Positions 1 through 11,433 of a stretch of DNA of 64,000 bases are shown here, in pieces. Below the pieces are notes generated by a model. It was not told the DNA's origin. It did no database searches and saw nothing but the letters and a program-made list of their open reading frames with translations. The translations under genes and the position numbers were made by a program. Positions within the stretch are counted from its first letter, which is position 1; each line of letters starts with the position of its first letter. The DNA is from Staphylotrichum longicolle (Eukaryota > Ascomycota > Sordariomycetes > Sordariales > Chaetomiaceae), in the NCBI GenBank assembly GCA_019096155.1, contig JAHCVI010000005.1, forward strand, positions 1,374,468 through 1,438,467, in the 5' to 3' direction.

Positions 1-728
1 GCCTGTTGCGGAGCTTCTCCGCGGGCGGCACGCTGAGGTCGAGAGCGCCGTAGACGGTGACGGCGGCGCGGGCGGGGCGCGCGGGTGGTTGCGCACGGAG
101 GGGAGCTGGGCGAGTGTCAGGGCGAGGTTGCGCCCGCCGAGAAGCCGAGGAGGGCGGTGTGGCCCGGGAGACGGGGAGGGACGGGTCGGCGAGCGCGGCG
201 AGGAGGAGGGCCTCGAGGTCGTGCAGGGCCGTGGGGAAGGGTGGGCGGGCGCCTTGCGGTAGTTGAGCGCGACGACGAGGACGGCGTGTGTGCGCGCGAA
301 GTTGCGGTTCCATTCGTCGTCGTCGCGCTGGTGGCCGATGCAGAAGCCGCCGCCGTGGATGGAGAATAGGGTGGGGAAGGGTGAGGGGTGCGCCTGTAGG
401 AGGGCGGGAGGAAGATGCTGGATTAAGGTGTTGGTTAAGGTATTTGAAATGCACTGAGGGGTGGGTGAGCTCACCGGACGGGAAGGTCGGGGCGACAGTC
501 GTAGGTCTTGATGATGTCGGGACAGCCGTCAGGGGGGTTGCGGGCTTCCTTCCACTCGCGGAGCGTATGCATCCCGCTCAACACAGTCTTTAAAGCGCAC
601 ATGGAACTGGCGTACTTGAGCCTCGATAGAAGAGATGGTGCCTGGCGTGTCAGGACGCTGTCCTCGTTGTGGTGGGCATCATCAGGCGCGGCATGGGGCG
701 GCTGTCCTGGACCTGGAGTGGTGGCCAT
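1..728 (-). CDS. alpha/beta hydrolase fold-3 (HSL-type) protein, partial, frame-broken
   Basis: This is the N-terminal part of a serine hydrolase of the alpha/beta hydrolase-3 (hormone-sensitive lipase-like) family; the C-terminus lies beyond the window. The first exon starts at 728 (MATTPGPGQPPHAAPD) and ends near 468 at a GTGAGC donor; a CTACAG acceptor lies near 411. The next stretch carries the oxyanion-hole motif HGGGFCIGHQ, then ARTHAVLVVALNYRKAP, a nucleophile-elbow match GFSAG, and VTVYGALDLS. These blocks lie in different frames: about four single-base losses are needed to join them, each near a run of C or G. Order and spacing match the family well, so indel errors are more likely than real decay, but a pseudogene cannot be excluded. 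The substrate is unknown; such proteins are lipases, esterases or deacetylases. Confidence 0.7.
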
Positions 729-1473
729 CTTCGGTCACCTGAACGTCCAAGTGAGCTAGCTGTCCACAACGAGCACTGTCCAGGGCTTAGGTGACAAGTG
801 AAAATAAACCGAGCTGCGTGTGGTGGTCAGCTAATCTGTAATCACGAACAGAACACGGAATAGGTACAAGATCCGGCAGTGCATTCAGCAACTGTATTGG
901 CCCTGAATTGCAACTCCGAGGTTTATGAGGAGCTGACGTACATACCTGGATGTAATTATACGCGACCAACCTGGATGTGAAGGGGGTTTAGTGATGAGAC
1001 TAGCAGCTGAAACCGACGGCAAAAAGACACGGCAGTGGTTAAAATCGTCAACGTGAATTGTGACCGGCTCGCATAACCCATGCTTATCAGGACAACCCTG
1101 CGCATTCACATGCTTCAAGGTGTGCCCAGAGCACCGACGGGAAACGGTGCGGTCAACTCAGCTCGCTCGACAGGCAACAGGAGACTCAAAAGGGCACATA
1201 AGCAAGCGACATAAGTCTTGCTCCTTCTTCAGACGTAGTGTCTTTTACCTCTCGGTTTGGAATATGAGAAATGCCAGTTGATAGAACGCAGGCAAGCAAA
1301 CTGGCCAGCGTGGGCGAATGGCGGTGATTTCGAAGAATGGGAGGGACGCTGAATCTGAATGGACCCAAAACGCCTGCCACTCAATGTGGAGAAGCTTGGC
1401 GAGGGCGACGAAGCCCCGAACTCGGAGCTCCATAAACCCCTGGTTTGACCCCGCAACCCAACAACCAAGCAAT
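729..1473. other. intergenic, no gene seen
   Basis: Lies between the 5' end of the hydrolase and tRNA-Tyr. Only short overlapping frames with no recognisable protein were found. Confidence 0.5.
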
Positions 1474-1561
1474 CCCCTTGTGGTGTAGTTGGCTATCACG
1501 TTCGGCTGTAAATGCGTTTATTGATACCGAAAGGTCACCGGCTCGATTCCGGTCGAGGGGA
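1474..1561 (+). tRNA. tRNA-Tyr(GTA) with intron
   Basis: The sequence folds as a cloverleaf. The acceptor stem is CCCCTTG (1474-1480) with CGAGGGG (1554-1560) and discriminator A1561. The anticodon stem is TTCGG (1501-1505) with CCGAA (1527-1531). The loop begins C-T-GTA-A, giving anticodon GTA at 1508-1510. A 14-nt intron (1512-1525) follows position 37, the usual place in eukaryotic nuclear tRNA genes. The T-arm is ACCGG/CCGGT with loop CTCGATT. The C1-G72 pair is typical of eukaryotic tRNA-Tyr. Confidence 0.92.
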
Positions 1562-1915
1562 CTTGAATTTTTCGCCATTTTTCTTTTGTTCGCCAAATGT
1601 CCCCCACCCTTCATCGTTCTTTATTGCAGAATAATTTTTGACTGTTTCGTATTTCAAGGGAATGAGCCATCATTGTTCACCTTTCTATGTCTCCGGCTTG
1701 TTGTCTCGCTCATCAAGAATTTACCCCTGGTAGCTCTTACTCGACGAAGTATGCCTGCTCAAAATCGACCGACATGCCATTAAACATGCCTAGTTTCAGG
1801 TTTCTTCCGCTTCCGCTTCCGCTTCCGCTTCAATTCTGCTTGCTTTTGCACGCTTCCTCTTCCTGGGAGGAGGAAATGGGGGGAAGCGTCAAGTGCAGTC
1901 TCCTATTTTCGGGTA
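1562..1915. other. spacer with TTCCGC hexamer repeat
   Basis: Contains a short tandem repeat of about four CTTCCG units near 1804-1831. No gene was recognised. Confidence 0.5.
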
Positions 1916-2104
1916 TCAGAATGGCAGGATGAGCTGCTGCTGGAGATGGAAGAAGCGGGTACCACACAACTCTTCTGTTCTCCGCTCAACATGCGTGACG
2001 TTCGGTTGACACGTTCTTTGGGCGGTGGTGTAGTCGCGGCACCGCTTGGACACGATCCACCGGAAGTGGCCGCATGAGTACTCCCGCTGAAAATAGTCGC
2101 ACAT
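1916..2104 (-). CDS. small Cys/His-containing fungal protein
   Basis: A 62-residue frame beginning MCDYFQREYSCGHFRWIV, with C at 2 and 11, H13, then SKRCRDYTTAQRTCQPNV and a later ELCG. This resembles a widespread group of very short ascomycete proteins that begin MCD-(Y/W), followed by Y-x-C-x-H and a Cys-Pro-Pro-like turn, with no known function. The spacing of Cys and His suggests a possible small metal-binding fold, which is inference. The last 14 residues, after ELCG, look unlike the usual Cys-rich tail, so an unseen intron or frame change at the 3' end is possible. A longer frame on the same strand (1903-2319) is the overlapping alternative and shows no family features. Confidence 0.6.
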   Translation of the reverse strand: MCDYFQREYSCGHFRWIVSKRCRDYTTAQRTCQPNVTHVERRTEELCGTRFFHLQQQLILPF

Positions 2105-3586
2105 CCTGTGTATCCAGGGGTGGAGGGGTCAAGGACTCGTTGGGGACCGGGTGCAACGTCGACGCCAAGGCTGGAAAGTGAACAGACAAGTCGGGGAGGT
2201 CTTGTTTTGAGCGGTTGTCTACGACAGCGGTCTATCTCAGGTGCAGCGGAAGCGGGGAAGGGGAGGTGTTGAGAGACTTGAGAAGGCTTTTCGGGCTTGC
2301 AGGATAAATTGGATGCCACTCCGTATTGAGCACGCCTTCAATAAATCTTTGTATCGACGCCCTTTCTCCTTTCTCGTACTCTTCTGCCAGTGGTCCATTG
2401 ACAAGCCTCGTGTTCGTTCGTAATTGCTCATCTACTCCAAGATATACTTGGTAGACATCCATGAGGCGGCAGCCGTAGATTAGGTACCTATGTGGAGCCG
2501 TTTAGCGAAAAGAAAGTCCACCATTAACACAAGAAAACGCCGATGCTGGGGAGCAGATGGTACCTTGCACGGCCAAATCTCCATGTCATGGCCAGCAAGC
2601 TTCCGAACTTCGCCTGGTGCTGCAACTGGTCCTTGCCGAGGTTACACCAAACCGAGTTCCGGCGGCCACGGAGTGTGCATAAGAATAATAAACGGAGAGA
2701 GACGGAAACAAATGCCCGGTCTGAAGATAGTCGGTTGATAACAGACCAGCGGTTCCACCATTCTTGCGCACCATTTCAGTGTCCCAAACACCCACAGTCT
2801 TCTCTTCCTTTCCTCCCTACCAATCTCCACTTTTGTCGTTACCTGACCTATTATTATGGAAACTGGCGTCTCCTACGCACCTGGTTGCTCTTTATTTGCT
2901 GGGTTGTGGTACTGAAAGCTAGGGCCCTGGGGCGTGAATGAAGTGTTCTGTGCTTGCAAGTCACTGCAGTTTTGTGAAGCTCGCGGTGGATTTTGAGATG
3001 TTCTATGATGCTCTGGACAGAATTCTTGGCTCTTCTGATGCGGCAGTGGCATGAGTACGTTCCAAGTACAGTTTGCACTCGAGGTTTGGGGTCATGATCT
3101 TGACTGTAGAGTGTTAACTCTTCTTGGATGGGGAGAGAACTCGGTGGCATGAACAGTACCTTATTGGAGCAGTAATGGCAGTCTCCCTGGTTTGATGTCG
3201 GGCGTATCTTTTAGTTTTGTCTGGAAGGCGATTGTTAACCACGCCATAATCTCAGCGTTAATCTGCTTCGGGTCACTGCACCTGCCGTTTGTTGTCGGCC
3301 TCAGCAGGCAACAACGTGCGTCTGCCATTTTATCCCCAGACCATGGCAGTGATGCATGCGGCAAACCGGAATGTTTCCGGCCAATAAACTGAGTGAAAAC
3401 GAGACAAGGCTTGCGAAGCCCGCATGACAAGACAAGCTGAGCTGCTGTGCAACGGTTGGGTTTCAAAGCAGCCAACTCTAAGGCGCCATCCATCATAACT
3501 CTGGGCGCTCCTCTTCCCCTCCTTCCAGAGCATGATCTCAAATTTCTAAATTTCCGCCGCAACCAACCTTTTGCCGTGGTCGCAAG
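2105..3586. other. intergenic, no gene seen
   Basis: Upstream region shared by the small Cys/His gene and the exonuclease gene. Several frames of 60-133 residues occur on both strands, but none has a recognisable domain or exon structure. Confidence 0.5.
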
Positions 3587-4850
3587 ATGTCTCTGTCAAC
3601 AACAGCGCTCGCGGCGCAAGCTGCTCCCTCGCAGCCCGGCAGTGGCACAAGAGAGATTGCGCTGAACCCGGAAACTCTCCAGCAACTGAACAATCTGGTG
3701 GCTTCCAAAGAGTCACTGAAGCAGGCTGGATACGTTGTCAAGGCGCTCAGCGAGGGCGAACTCGAGCAAAAGAAACGGTGCCTCATGTGCGGTGTCCGAC
3801 GTGAGTTTTGACAATCTTGACGGTACTTAATCTGCCGGTCCAGGACTGACTAGAGCTGACATGCTACTCAGCGAACAAGAGACCACCCCGCGAACGAGAG
3901 CGCCGGCCGCAACGATCTCAGCCTGCGGAAGCAGGCCAGCAGGCCAGCAATACTGACGTCGCGCCGCCGAAGTCAGTCTTGCGTTGCAACTTTCACCCGG
4001 GCACAGTCGTTCACAAGGTTAGGCCACTCTGACATGGGAGCAAAAACACCTTCAATTGATTAATCCCCCTCTCTAGACGTGGACATGCTGCGGCCAGCAT
4101 GTCACGGCGGACCCTTGCACGGGCAAGGAGCATCATGCCATGCCGGTTTCAAATAACCAGGTGCAGCTTGAATTGGAGCGGCGCTGGCAGTTCCACGCTA
4201 CCGCTCCGGACATTCAGCCCAACCATCGCGTGGCAGTTGCCATCGACTGCGAGATGGGGACCGCTTTTGACGGCGATTCCGAGCTGATTCGCCTTACCAT
4301 CGTCGATTACTTCACTGGCAAGACACTCATCGACAGTTTGGTCTACCCCGATATCGAGATGAGACACTTCAACACCCGGTGGTCGGGCATAACGAGAGGC
4401 GCCATGGAGCGATCGCGCCGGCAACGCCAGTGCATCATGGGCAGGGACGCCGCTCGAAGGGCCGTCTTTGACTACGTCGGGCCCTCGACCATCGTTGTCG
4501 GACACGGTGCCCAGAACGACCTGTCTTCGCTGCGGTGGATTCACAGCCGCGTGGTCGACTCTTTAATTATCGAGTCGGGCATTCGGAAGGAGGCCAAGCT
4601 GAAAGCGGAGCAAGAGAAGAAAGAAAACGAGGAAGTGGACAAAGACAAGGACAAGGAAGGAGCGCAGGAGGAAGTTCAGAAACGTGGCAAACACCATCCG
4701 GACGGCATGTCGCTCAAGGCCTTGACCATGAAACGACTGGGCCGGGCCATTCAGATGGGCAAGAACGGTCACGACAGCCTGGAGGATGCTCTCGCGGCCA
4801 GAGACTTGGTCCACGAGTACACAACCAGCCTCGAGATCGTCAGTGGCTGA
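3587..4850 (+). CDS. DEDDh 3'-5' RNA exonuclease (REX3/REXO-like)
   Basis: Three exons (3587-3800, 3872-4017, 4077-4850) join in frame to 377 residues. The introns are GTGAGT...CTCAG and GTTAGG...TCTAG. An N-terminal Cys/His segment (KKRCLMCGVR, then LRCNFHPGTVVHK and TWTCCGQHVTADPCTGKEHH) looks like a zinc-binding module. The nuclease domain has VAIDCEMG (motif I, Asp and Glu), VVGHGAQNDL (motif II Asp) and GHDSLEDALAARDL (motif III His and Asp), the DEDDh set expected of the RNase T/REXO superfamily. A Lys/Glu/Asp-rich insert of roughly 45 residues sits between motifs II and III. Family members trim 3' ends of stable RNAs in the nucleus. I assign REX3-like rather than REX4 because of the Cys/His front end; the exact paralogue is uncertain. 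Confidence 0.88.
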
Positions 4851-5383
4851 TTGACATTCTGGTATTTGCCTATTTGGTCGTGTTTATCTGTTTGAGTGAG
4901 CTGTTTGGTGCGAGGAATCACCGTCTATCACAACAACCTGCTCCCATTCCAGGGATCTTAGTTTTTTGCTTTCTCCCTGTCACGGCTTCGCCGTTAGCAG
5001 TGCGATCCCATCCTCCTCGCATTCCCTGCCCTAATAAGCATTGGAGCTCAACCTGCAGTTCTCGGAGCGCTGATTACTCCGTAGTGGGCCTTGTTATTTA
5101 AGCGCAAGTTCGCTTGGTGCAATGCGGCATGGCGCGACCTGACCGCCAGGACCAGGCTCTCTCTGCATGCACCGTGAGACATTTCAGGCTAGCACATGCG
5201 CGACACACATTGACGGTTTCCGCGGCACTGATAAATAGGTTGTGAACTCCAACGAACCGAACTCCAGCCCGGCTCAGTGAATATTCACCCCTCGACCACA
5301 TTCTTCCTGCATCGCCGTTGCGGACACGTCTAAACAGCGAAGATACCCTGGCAATCAAACGCGCCTTCACCGACGCCGTCAAG
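4851..5383. other. intergenic / 5' region of the DUF4246 gene
   Basis: No independent gene was seen. The reading frame of the downstream gene stays open back to 5246 but contains no ATG before 5384, so the true start may be hidden in an unseen upstream exon or by a lost base. Confidence 0.5.
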
Positions 5384-7566
5384 ATGCCTGACTATCCTGG
5401 CTGGAATCTCGATCTCCGCTTCTGGAACCATGACTCCAAGCTCTCCTATCCTGTCGGCGTCCACCACAGCGTCGGCGGCCAGACTATGTTGACAAGGCGC
5501 GAAGTAGCCATGATGTGTGTGTGCGAGCTTCTGACGGAGAAGCCGGACTGGCATATCAAAGTCTTTGATGAAGAGATTGCCGAAAAGTGGCGACGCGAAG
5601 CTGCTCGGTCTGACTCGGTCCTGGACGAGGCATGTGCCGACTATGTCAGTATGACCCTCACCTCGCGGTTGCGCCGGCTTCTCTGCTCACACAAAGCTGC
5701 AGTGCATCCGTGAGCTGCGCGACAAAGCCAACCACTTCCGCCGCACCGGCATCATCCGTACTCTGGACGCGGATGCTAGCATCGCCAAGTCGGATTCCAT
5801 CGTCCCCGCCGAACTTCACGATGCCTTGCGTGATGCCTTTGCCCGTCTGAAGGCCGACAACTCGTCCAACCCGGACTGGCATCCACGCACTGGCGAAAGA
5901 GTTCAGGATCTTGTTCATCCGTCCATGTACCCGCTGGTCTACGGCCGCTCGCTCTTCATTCCAGAGGAGGTTGTTGGAGTTGAGGACGCCATTGATAAGT
6001 GGGCCGGCAAGGGGGAGGTGATCCCGCGTCGGCCCGAATGGGGCGAGGAAGGGGAGGGAAAGAATATGAGACGGGCAGTCCTGAGAGTACCCAACTTTTA
6101 CTGGTCTACGACCTACCAGTGGCTACCAGCCAACCTCAAGTTCACCGATGATGGGGGTATTCGATTTACCAGCTACATCAACAACCTGCACCCGAACAAG
6201 TATCAAGACATCTACAGGACCATCGAGGAGCTGATTAAAGTAGCCCTGCCCATGTGGGATGACTGCTTTGAGAGCAGCGGCCGCCGCATCGACGTTAACT
6301 GGTCCGGGGGGGTGAGGTACGTCTGCCGCTTTCTCGTCGTTGTCGTTGAGATCCATGCGCGTTAACAGAGACCACAGCGACGAGAACGACGAGAACTGGA
6401 CTCCCAACTGGGAGGAATGGCTCGCGAGGGAGAAGGCGGCGAAATTAGCTGCCAGAGCCGCGGAGGCAGCTGCAAAGGCTATCCAGAAGACAGTTCAACA
6501 CTCCCACGTGAGCGACGAGGGGGGTAGCGGCCCGGAATCGGACAGCAACGCAGAAGACGAGGAAGAGGAAGACGAAGAGGAAGAGGAAGACGACGACGAC
6601 GAGTATGACAGCGAGGAATACGAGGATGAAATCCGCGAACGTTGGGAGGATATACGGGAGCCTGTTCAGCCACCGCCCCGAGCTTACATTGACAAAGATT
6701 ACGCCCCTAGAGCCGGTACGACGCTTCGTGAGCGGTTCGCGGATAGCGGTTTGCAGGTCATTGTCAAGATGGCGTCGATCGAGCTCACCCCGGAGAACCC
6801 TTCTTTCCCCGCCGGCAGTTGGCATGTCGAGGGCCAGATCAACGAGCACATCATCGGGACGGCGCTCTATTACCTGGATTCGGAGAACATCACGGACCCC
6901 TATCTCAAATTCCGCACCATGACAAACTACAACGAGGAGGAGTACTGGTCCACCGGCCAAGACGCATTCAAGTGGATGGAGGAGATCTTTGGTGTTCACC
7001 TGCGGAGCGACCCTTGCATCCAGGAGTATGGGAGTGTCCACACGTTGCAGGGCCGTCTCCTCGCCTTTCCCAACTTCTTCCAGCACTGCGTCTCGGGCTT
7101 CCGGCTGCGAGATCCGACCAAGCCGGGGCATCGGCGGTTCATCGCACTGTGGCTGGTCGACCCTTACACCCGCATCATCAGCACCGCCAACGTGCCGCCG
7201 CAGCAGGCAGAGTGGTGGGCGGAGCGGGCGTTTGCTTTTGACCCTCCAGCCGACAAGGACAAGAACGAAGACAAGAACGAGGACAAGTCCGACGCGTCGA
7301 AGATGCCTCCCGAGATCGCGCAGCTGCTTCGTGAGCGCGGTAGTGGCCAGGGTCAGCGCACAGAAGCCTTGGCGGGAGACGAGGCCGCCAGGGTCAAGCT
7401 TCCTCCCGAGCTAATGAACATGATAAGAAAGGAGGTCGGTGACTGGCCCATGTCTCGAGAAGAGGCTGAGAGGCATCGTCTGGAGCTGATGGAGATACGG
7501 TCGGCATTCCAGGACGATGCGCGAGACAGGTGGGAGGCATTTACGTACAGCTTCTGCGAGCACTGA
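5384..7566 (+). CDS. DUF4246 family protein
   Basis: Exons 5384-5644, 5703-6316 and 6369-7566 give 690 residues. The first intron ends at CTGCAG (an in-frame alternative acceptor lies 6 nt earlier); the second is GTACGT...AACAG. Recognisable blocks are LRFWNHDSKLSYPVGVHHS, VPNFYWSTTYQWLP, GSWHVEGQINEHIIGTALYY and RRFIALWLVDPYTRIISTAN, which mark the fungal DUF4246 family. The His-containing WHVEGQ and later Arg-containing block are compatible with a jelly-roll oxygenase-like fold, but this is inference and no activity is known. A long Asp/Glu-rich stretch (about 20 consecutive acidic residues with few breaks) lies between two conserved halves, and a second charged Lys-Asp repeat (KDKNEDKNEDK) lies further down. 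The first in-frame ATG was chosen; the N-terminus may be longer. Confidence 0.85.
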
Positions 7567-8281
7567 GGCTTGGGCGGTGCGAGACCGAGGGGGTTAGACC
7601 AGGCCGCTACACAGTATCACAGACATTAATCTCAATGTCCTCACTGTCACTCCCCAAGGCACCGCACAGGTCTCCTCAACGGTGGCACGCCTAGCTTAGT
7701 GGGCCCGGGCAATCCCGCCGACCCGACCCGAATTGCGCACGTCGTTGCCAGTCCAGGGCAATATGGCACTCTTGCATGCATGGCTTTGGGCACCCCCACC
7801 GATGGGAGACTTGCCTGAGAAGGGGTAAACTTGAACTTGGCAACCTTGGATGAGAACAACTCCTCCGTCATTGACCTACCTGTTTCCGAGAAACAGTGGG
7901 TGTCGTCAACTCGACCTTCGTTCCTTTTTCGATTCCGCTACAAGTCAATGAACCGCTTGGATGGCCCAGCTTTACAGCTGCTTGTGATGGGGTCAGGCTG
8001 CGCCGCTCGAGGCCCAATTTCTTGCATGATGCAGGGTCTAATGAATGCGGCCCAGGCAGACTGCTGAGGCAGTGCGACACCCAACCTTGAAACCAATCAA
8101 GTCACTCAGCACAAGCCTTTGGCCCGCACAGGGTCCCCAGCGGCTGCTCGTTTCTGGTGGGACCACGACATATCCTCCTTGGAGTAGCCGCCCTCGACAG
8201 CGCACAGTGTCTTCACAAACAACAACTGTCTAGACATTGAGTTTCATTTCCTCGGGCAGCATTCCCTCACAATCTACCACC
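7567..8281. other. intergenic, no gene seen
   Basis: Lies between the DUF4246 stop and the HET gene start. No coding features were recognised. Confidence 0.5.
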
Positions 8282-10089
8282 ATGCGATTTCTGAAGACAA
8301 CTCCCTCCACCTCTCTCCTTCCGCAAACCCAGGAATATATGGGATCACAAATTCCCCCCTACGCCATTCTCTCCCGTACGTCAAATCCCTCAAACTCCCA
8401 CCTCCCCTCTCCAGCACCCTAACTAATACCAACACCTCCACCACGACCGATAGACACCTGGTTCCAAGAAGAACTCACCCTCCAGCACCTGCAGACTCAT
8501 ACCCCGTCCACGCTCCCCGCGAGCCTCCGGCCCAGCCTCGCCAAAATTACCAATACCTGCGCCCTCGCCCTGGCCCGCGATAACCTAGCCTACGCATGGG
8601 TGGATACGGTGTCCATCGATAAGAGAAGCAGCGCCGAGTTGGCCGAGGCCATCAACTCTATGTACGCGGTACCGCGACGCGGCGGTGTGCTACGTCTTCC
8701 TCTCCGACCTCGAGGCTGGCCGCACGCCGACCTGGAGCGAGATCTGCCTGCCTGTCGGTGGTTCACGCGCGGGTGGACGCTACAGGAGCTGATTGCGCCG
8801 AGGGAGGTGGTGTTCTTTGACAAGGATTGGGAGTGTCGCGGGGCGCAAGAGCGAGTTGCCGGTTGTTGGCGCGGATTACGGGGATTCCAGAGACGGTACT
8901 ACGTGGGGAGGCGGAGTTGGAAGAGTTTGCGGTGGCGCGGAGAATGTCGTGGGCCGCAAGGAGGGAGACGACGAGGGTAGAGGATATGGCGTACTGCTTG
9001 CTGGGCACTTTTGACGTTAATATGCCGCTCTTGTATGGGGAGGGGATGAAGGCGTTCTCCCGGCTGCAGACCGCCATTTTGCAGAGCACGGTGGACTTGA
9101 GTGTGTTCGCCTGGCTGGACGACCAGGTTCCTTGCCCGCCGTTCGCGGGTATGCTGGCCAAGTCGCCGCGGCAGTTTGCGAGTTGCGGCGATATGGTGAC
9201 GGTCTTGGGAGATTCTGCCTTCGCCAACTTTGCCATCACGGCGAGAGGCATACAGGTCGATGCTAGCTTGTGTCAACCCCAATTGGCCCAGGGCGGACTG
9301 TCGACTATGGTTCTAAACACTTTCTGCCATACCAATGGCACGGTGGTAGGGATTTGCGTACGGAAGATTGGCGCGGGGCTATGTGCGAGAAGCAACCCAA
9401 ACAAACACGTTTCCCTAGGTTTCGACATTAACTTCCAGCGCCCGGAGTTCTATTTCCGGGAATCATGGGTCGAAACGCTGACCCTGGCGACGAAACTACC
9501 TTTGCGGTATCCGTTCTGTTCAAGTCCTAACCCTGTTCTTGGAAACAGGTGGTCGGCGCTCCGTGTCAACTGGGGCCCGCTCATGGTGGAGGGCTATCAA
9601 GCTATGCCCAAAAACCACTGGGATGCTCACGACAGTGTGGTTTTTGGCTGTAACCGTGGCACAAGGGGTTGGTGCGCCTTCTTCGTGAGAGGTCGAGTGA
9701 TGTCCGAGTCCGGGTCGACCAAGCATATGCCCGTGACGTTGTTTTTGGCTTGTTTCGGAGTGAATATGGGGCCCCTGACGGTGGTGATGGCTAGCTTGAA
9801 CAATGTGGACTCGTCGACGAGAATATTCCTGGACTCACACCTGCATCAAATCAAGTTTGAAAGCAGTCAGAGAGCCGAGTTTCTCGTCGAGGGCGTTTTT
9901 AGGGGCAGTTTCGAGGAGGAGGTCACCTCCACTGATCTCGGATCAGTGAGATATTTCAAGGATTCTGCGACGGATGAAAACCTGGGAGTTGTCATGAGAA
10001 TTGGTCTGAGAAAAGAGCTGCGACCCGATGTCTGCGTCAACCCAGTTCTGTTTTTGAACCTTTCTTTTGCGACTCCCAGACTCGTGTGA
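8282..10089 (+). CDS. HET-domain (heterokaryon incompatibility) protein, frame-broken
   Basis: HET proteins trigger growth arrest or cell death when incompatible fungal strains fuse. Exon 1 (8282-8375) encodes MRFLKTTPSTSLL and IPPYAILS; an intron (8376-8453) is followed by HTWFQEELTLQ, AYAWVDTVSIDKRSSAEL and EAINSMY, the three classical HET-domain blocks. Further blocks are YRDAAVCYVFLSDLEAG, RWFTRGWTLQELIAP, VARRMSWAARRETTRVEDMA and CLLGTFDVNMPLLYGEG. From about 8850 the frame is open to the stop at 10089, giving a C-terminal region of some 350 residues with no recognised domain. Between 8660 and 8850 the frame changes three times: near 8666, near 8735 and near 8845. HET genes often decay, so this could be a real pseudogene; equally, it matches the indel pattern seen in other genes here. 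Confidence 0.85.
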
Positions 10090-11105
10090 GCACGAGCAGC
10101 TTGGTCTGTAGGGCTGGAATATCAGAGAGGTATTGTAACCACATCGTGACTTGTTTACTTGCGGCCATCCTCCCGGTACTGCAATTCCTCTTTCGCTCGT
10201 TTTTAACATCTGTGGACGTGAGATCGACTCTACGGATCCCAAATCCTCCAACTCCTCAGTCCAATAAAGACACAGCCGCAACCCAGAACGCTGTTTGTAA
10301 CACAGCATCGCCCTGATGCCCAGCTCCTTTGTAACGTCTGCACTGAATGGAACCTCCAAGGTACTGACCAAGGTACCAAAAATAGAAAGTCGCTTGCAAA
10401 AGTTGTCCAAACTTCCAGCTTCACAACGCAACCCTCTCTTATCGCTCATACATCATTGACCTTCGCTGCTCCGCCTCCGCCTCCGCCTCCTTTTCCCGAA
10501 CCGTTGCTACCAACTCCAGCGACGCACAGTTCCTCGCCTCTCCTCCCGCCAGCCCAAACCTCGCACCCCCCAATTCGAGCGCGGTCTTTTACGCCTGTTC
10601 GCTGGAGTCTTTAACCAGGAAAAGCCTGTTGATCTGGTTCTCAATGTCGCACGCCATAGGGAAGAGATACTCCCGTCGCCGGCGACGAAACATTTGCCGA
10701 TTGCTGGAGAGCTTAGATTTGACGAGGCGGACGAGAGAGAAACGGGAACGGCTTGGACTTGTCCAAGTTGTGTACACTACCTAGCTGACCTCTGAGCTTG
10801 CTGAGATTGGAGCGGTGAGCTGCGCCTGTCCCTGGACATCACATACCTGCTCATGTAACTGATAGAGCAGGGAAGCTATCACTTAGCCCATCCCTAGCTA
10901 ACCTAGACCCCTTGAAGCGGCCGGCATGGTGGCCGGAACCACACACCTGCCTGGTCAAAGTGTGCTTGTGTGGGTTACGAGTCTCGGTGGAGAAGCCCAA
11001 TATCGACTGCTGGAGTCTGGTGGAGCCCTGAAAAAACCTCACAAACCCACACACCAGGGATCACAACCTCTGCTCCCGACCCGCCATAACAATAGCAATG
11101 AGCCA
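10090..11105. other. intergenic, no gene seen
   Basis: Holds short frames only, plus a small CTCCGC repeat near 10470-10490. Confidence 0.5.
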
Positions 11106-11190
11106 GCCCGGCTAGCTCAATCGGTAGAGCGTGAGACTCTTATGAATCTCCATCATCTCAAGGTTGTGGGTTCGACCCCCACGTCGGGCT
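11106..11190 (+). tRNA. tRNA-Lys(CTT) with intron
   Basis: The acceptor stem is GCCCGGC (11106-11112) with GTCGGGC, discriminator T11190. The D-arm contains TAGCTCAATCGGTAGAGC. The anticodon stem TGAGA pairs with TCTCA, and the loop starts C-T-CTT-A, giving anticodon CTT. An intron of about 12 nt (TGAATCTCCATC) follows position 37. The T-arm is GTGGG-TTCGACC-CCCAC. Confidence 0.93.
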
Positions 11191-11433
11191 CAATTCCCGT
11201 CCTCGACTCACAGTCAAAGACTTGCTTTTTGGCAGTTAACCCAGGGGGTGTATCAGATCTTCTTTTGGCTGGTATTGGAAACGGCTTACAGGACCTTCTT
11301 ATTGTTGGAATGGATAAGAAAACACCACACCCGAGGATGGTATTCCGTCAGATGCTCCGCGCAGATCCAGTCACCCAGATCTGCTGGACACTTGAGTGAC
11401 AAGCCATTATCATACAATACACCAATGCTCACT

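Noticed and set aside
1903..2319. 138-residue frame overlapping the small Cys/His gene
   Set aside because: Ser/Pro-rich with no family pattern, whereas the overlapping 62-residue frame has a recurring motif.
6445..7131. 228-residue open frame on the minus strand
   Set aside because: Antisense to the DUF4246 gene; the acidic repeat reads as Leu/Val/Phe-rich on the other strand.
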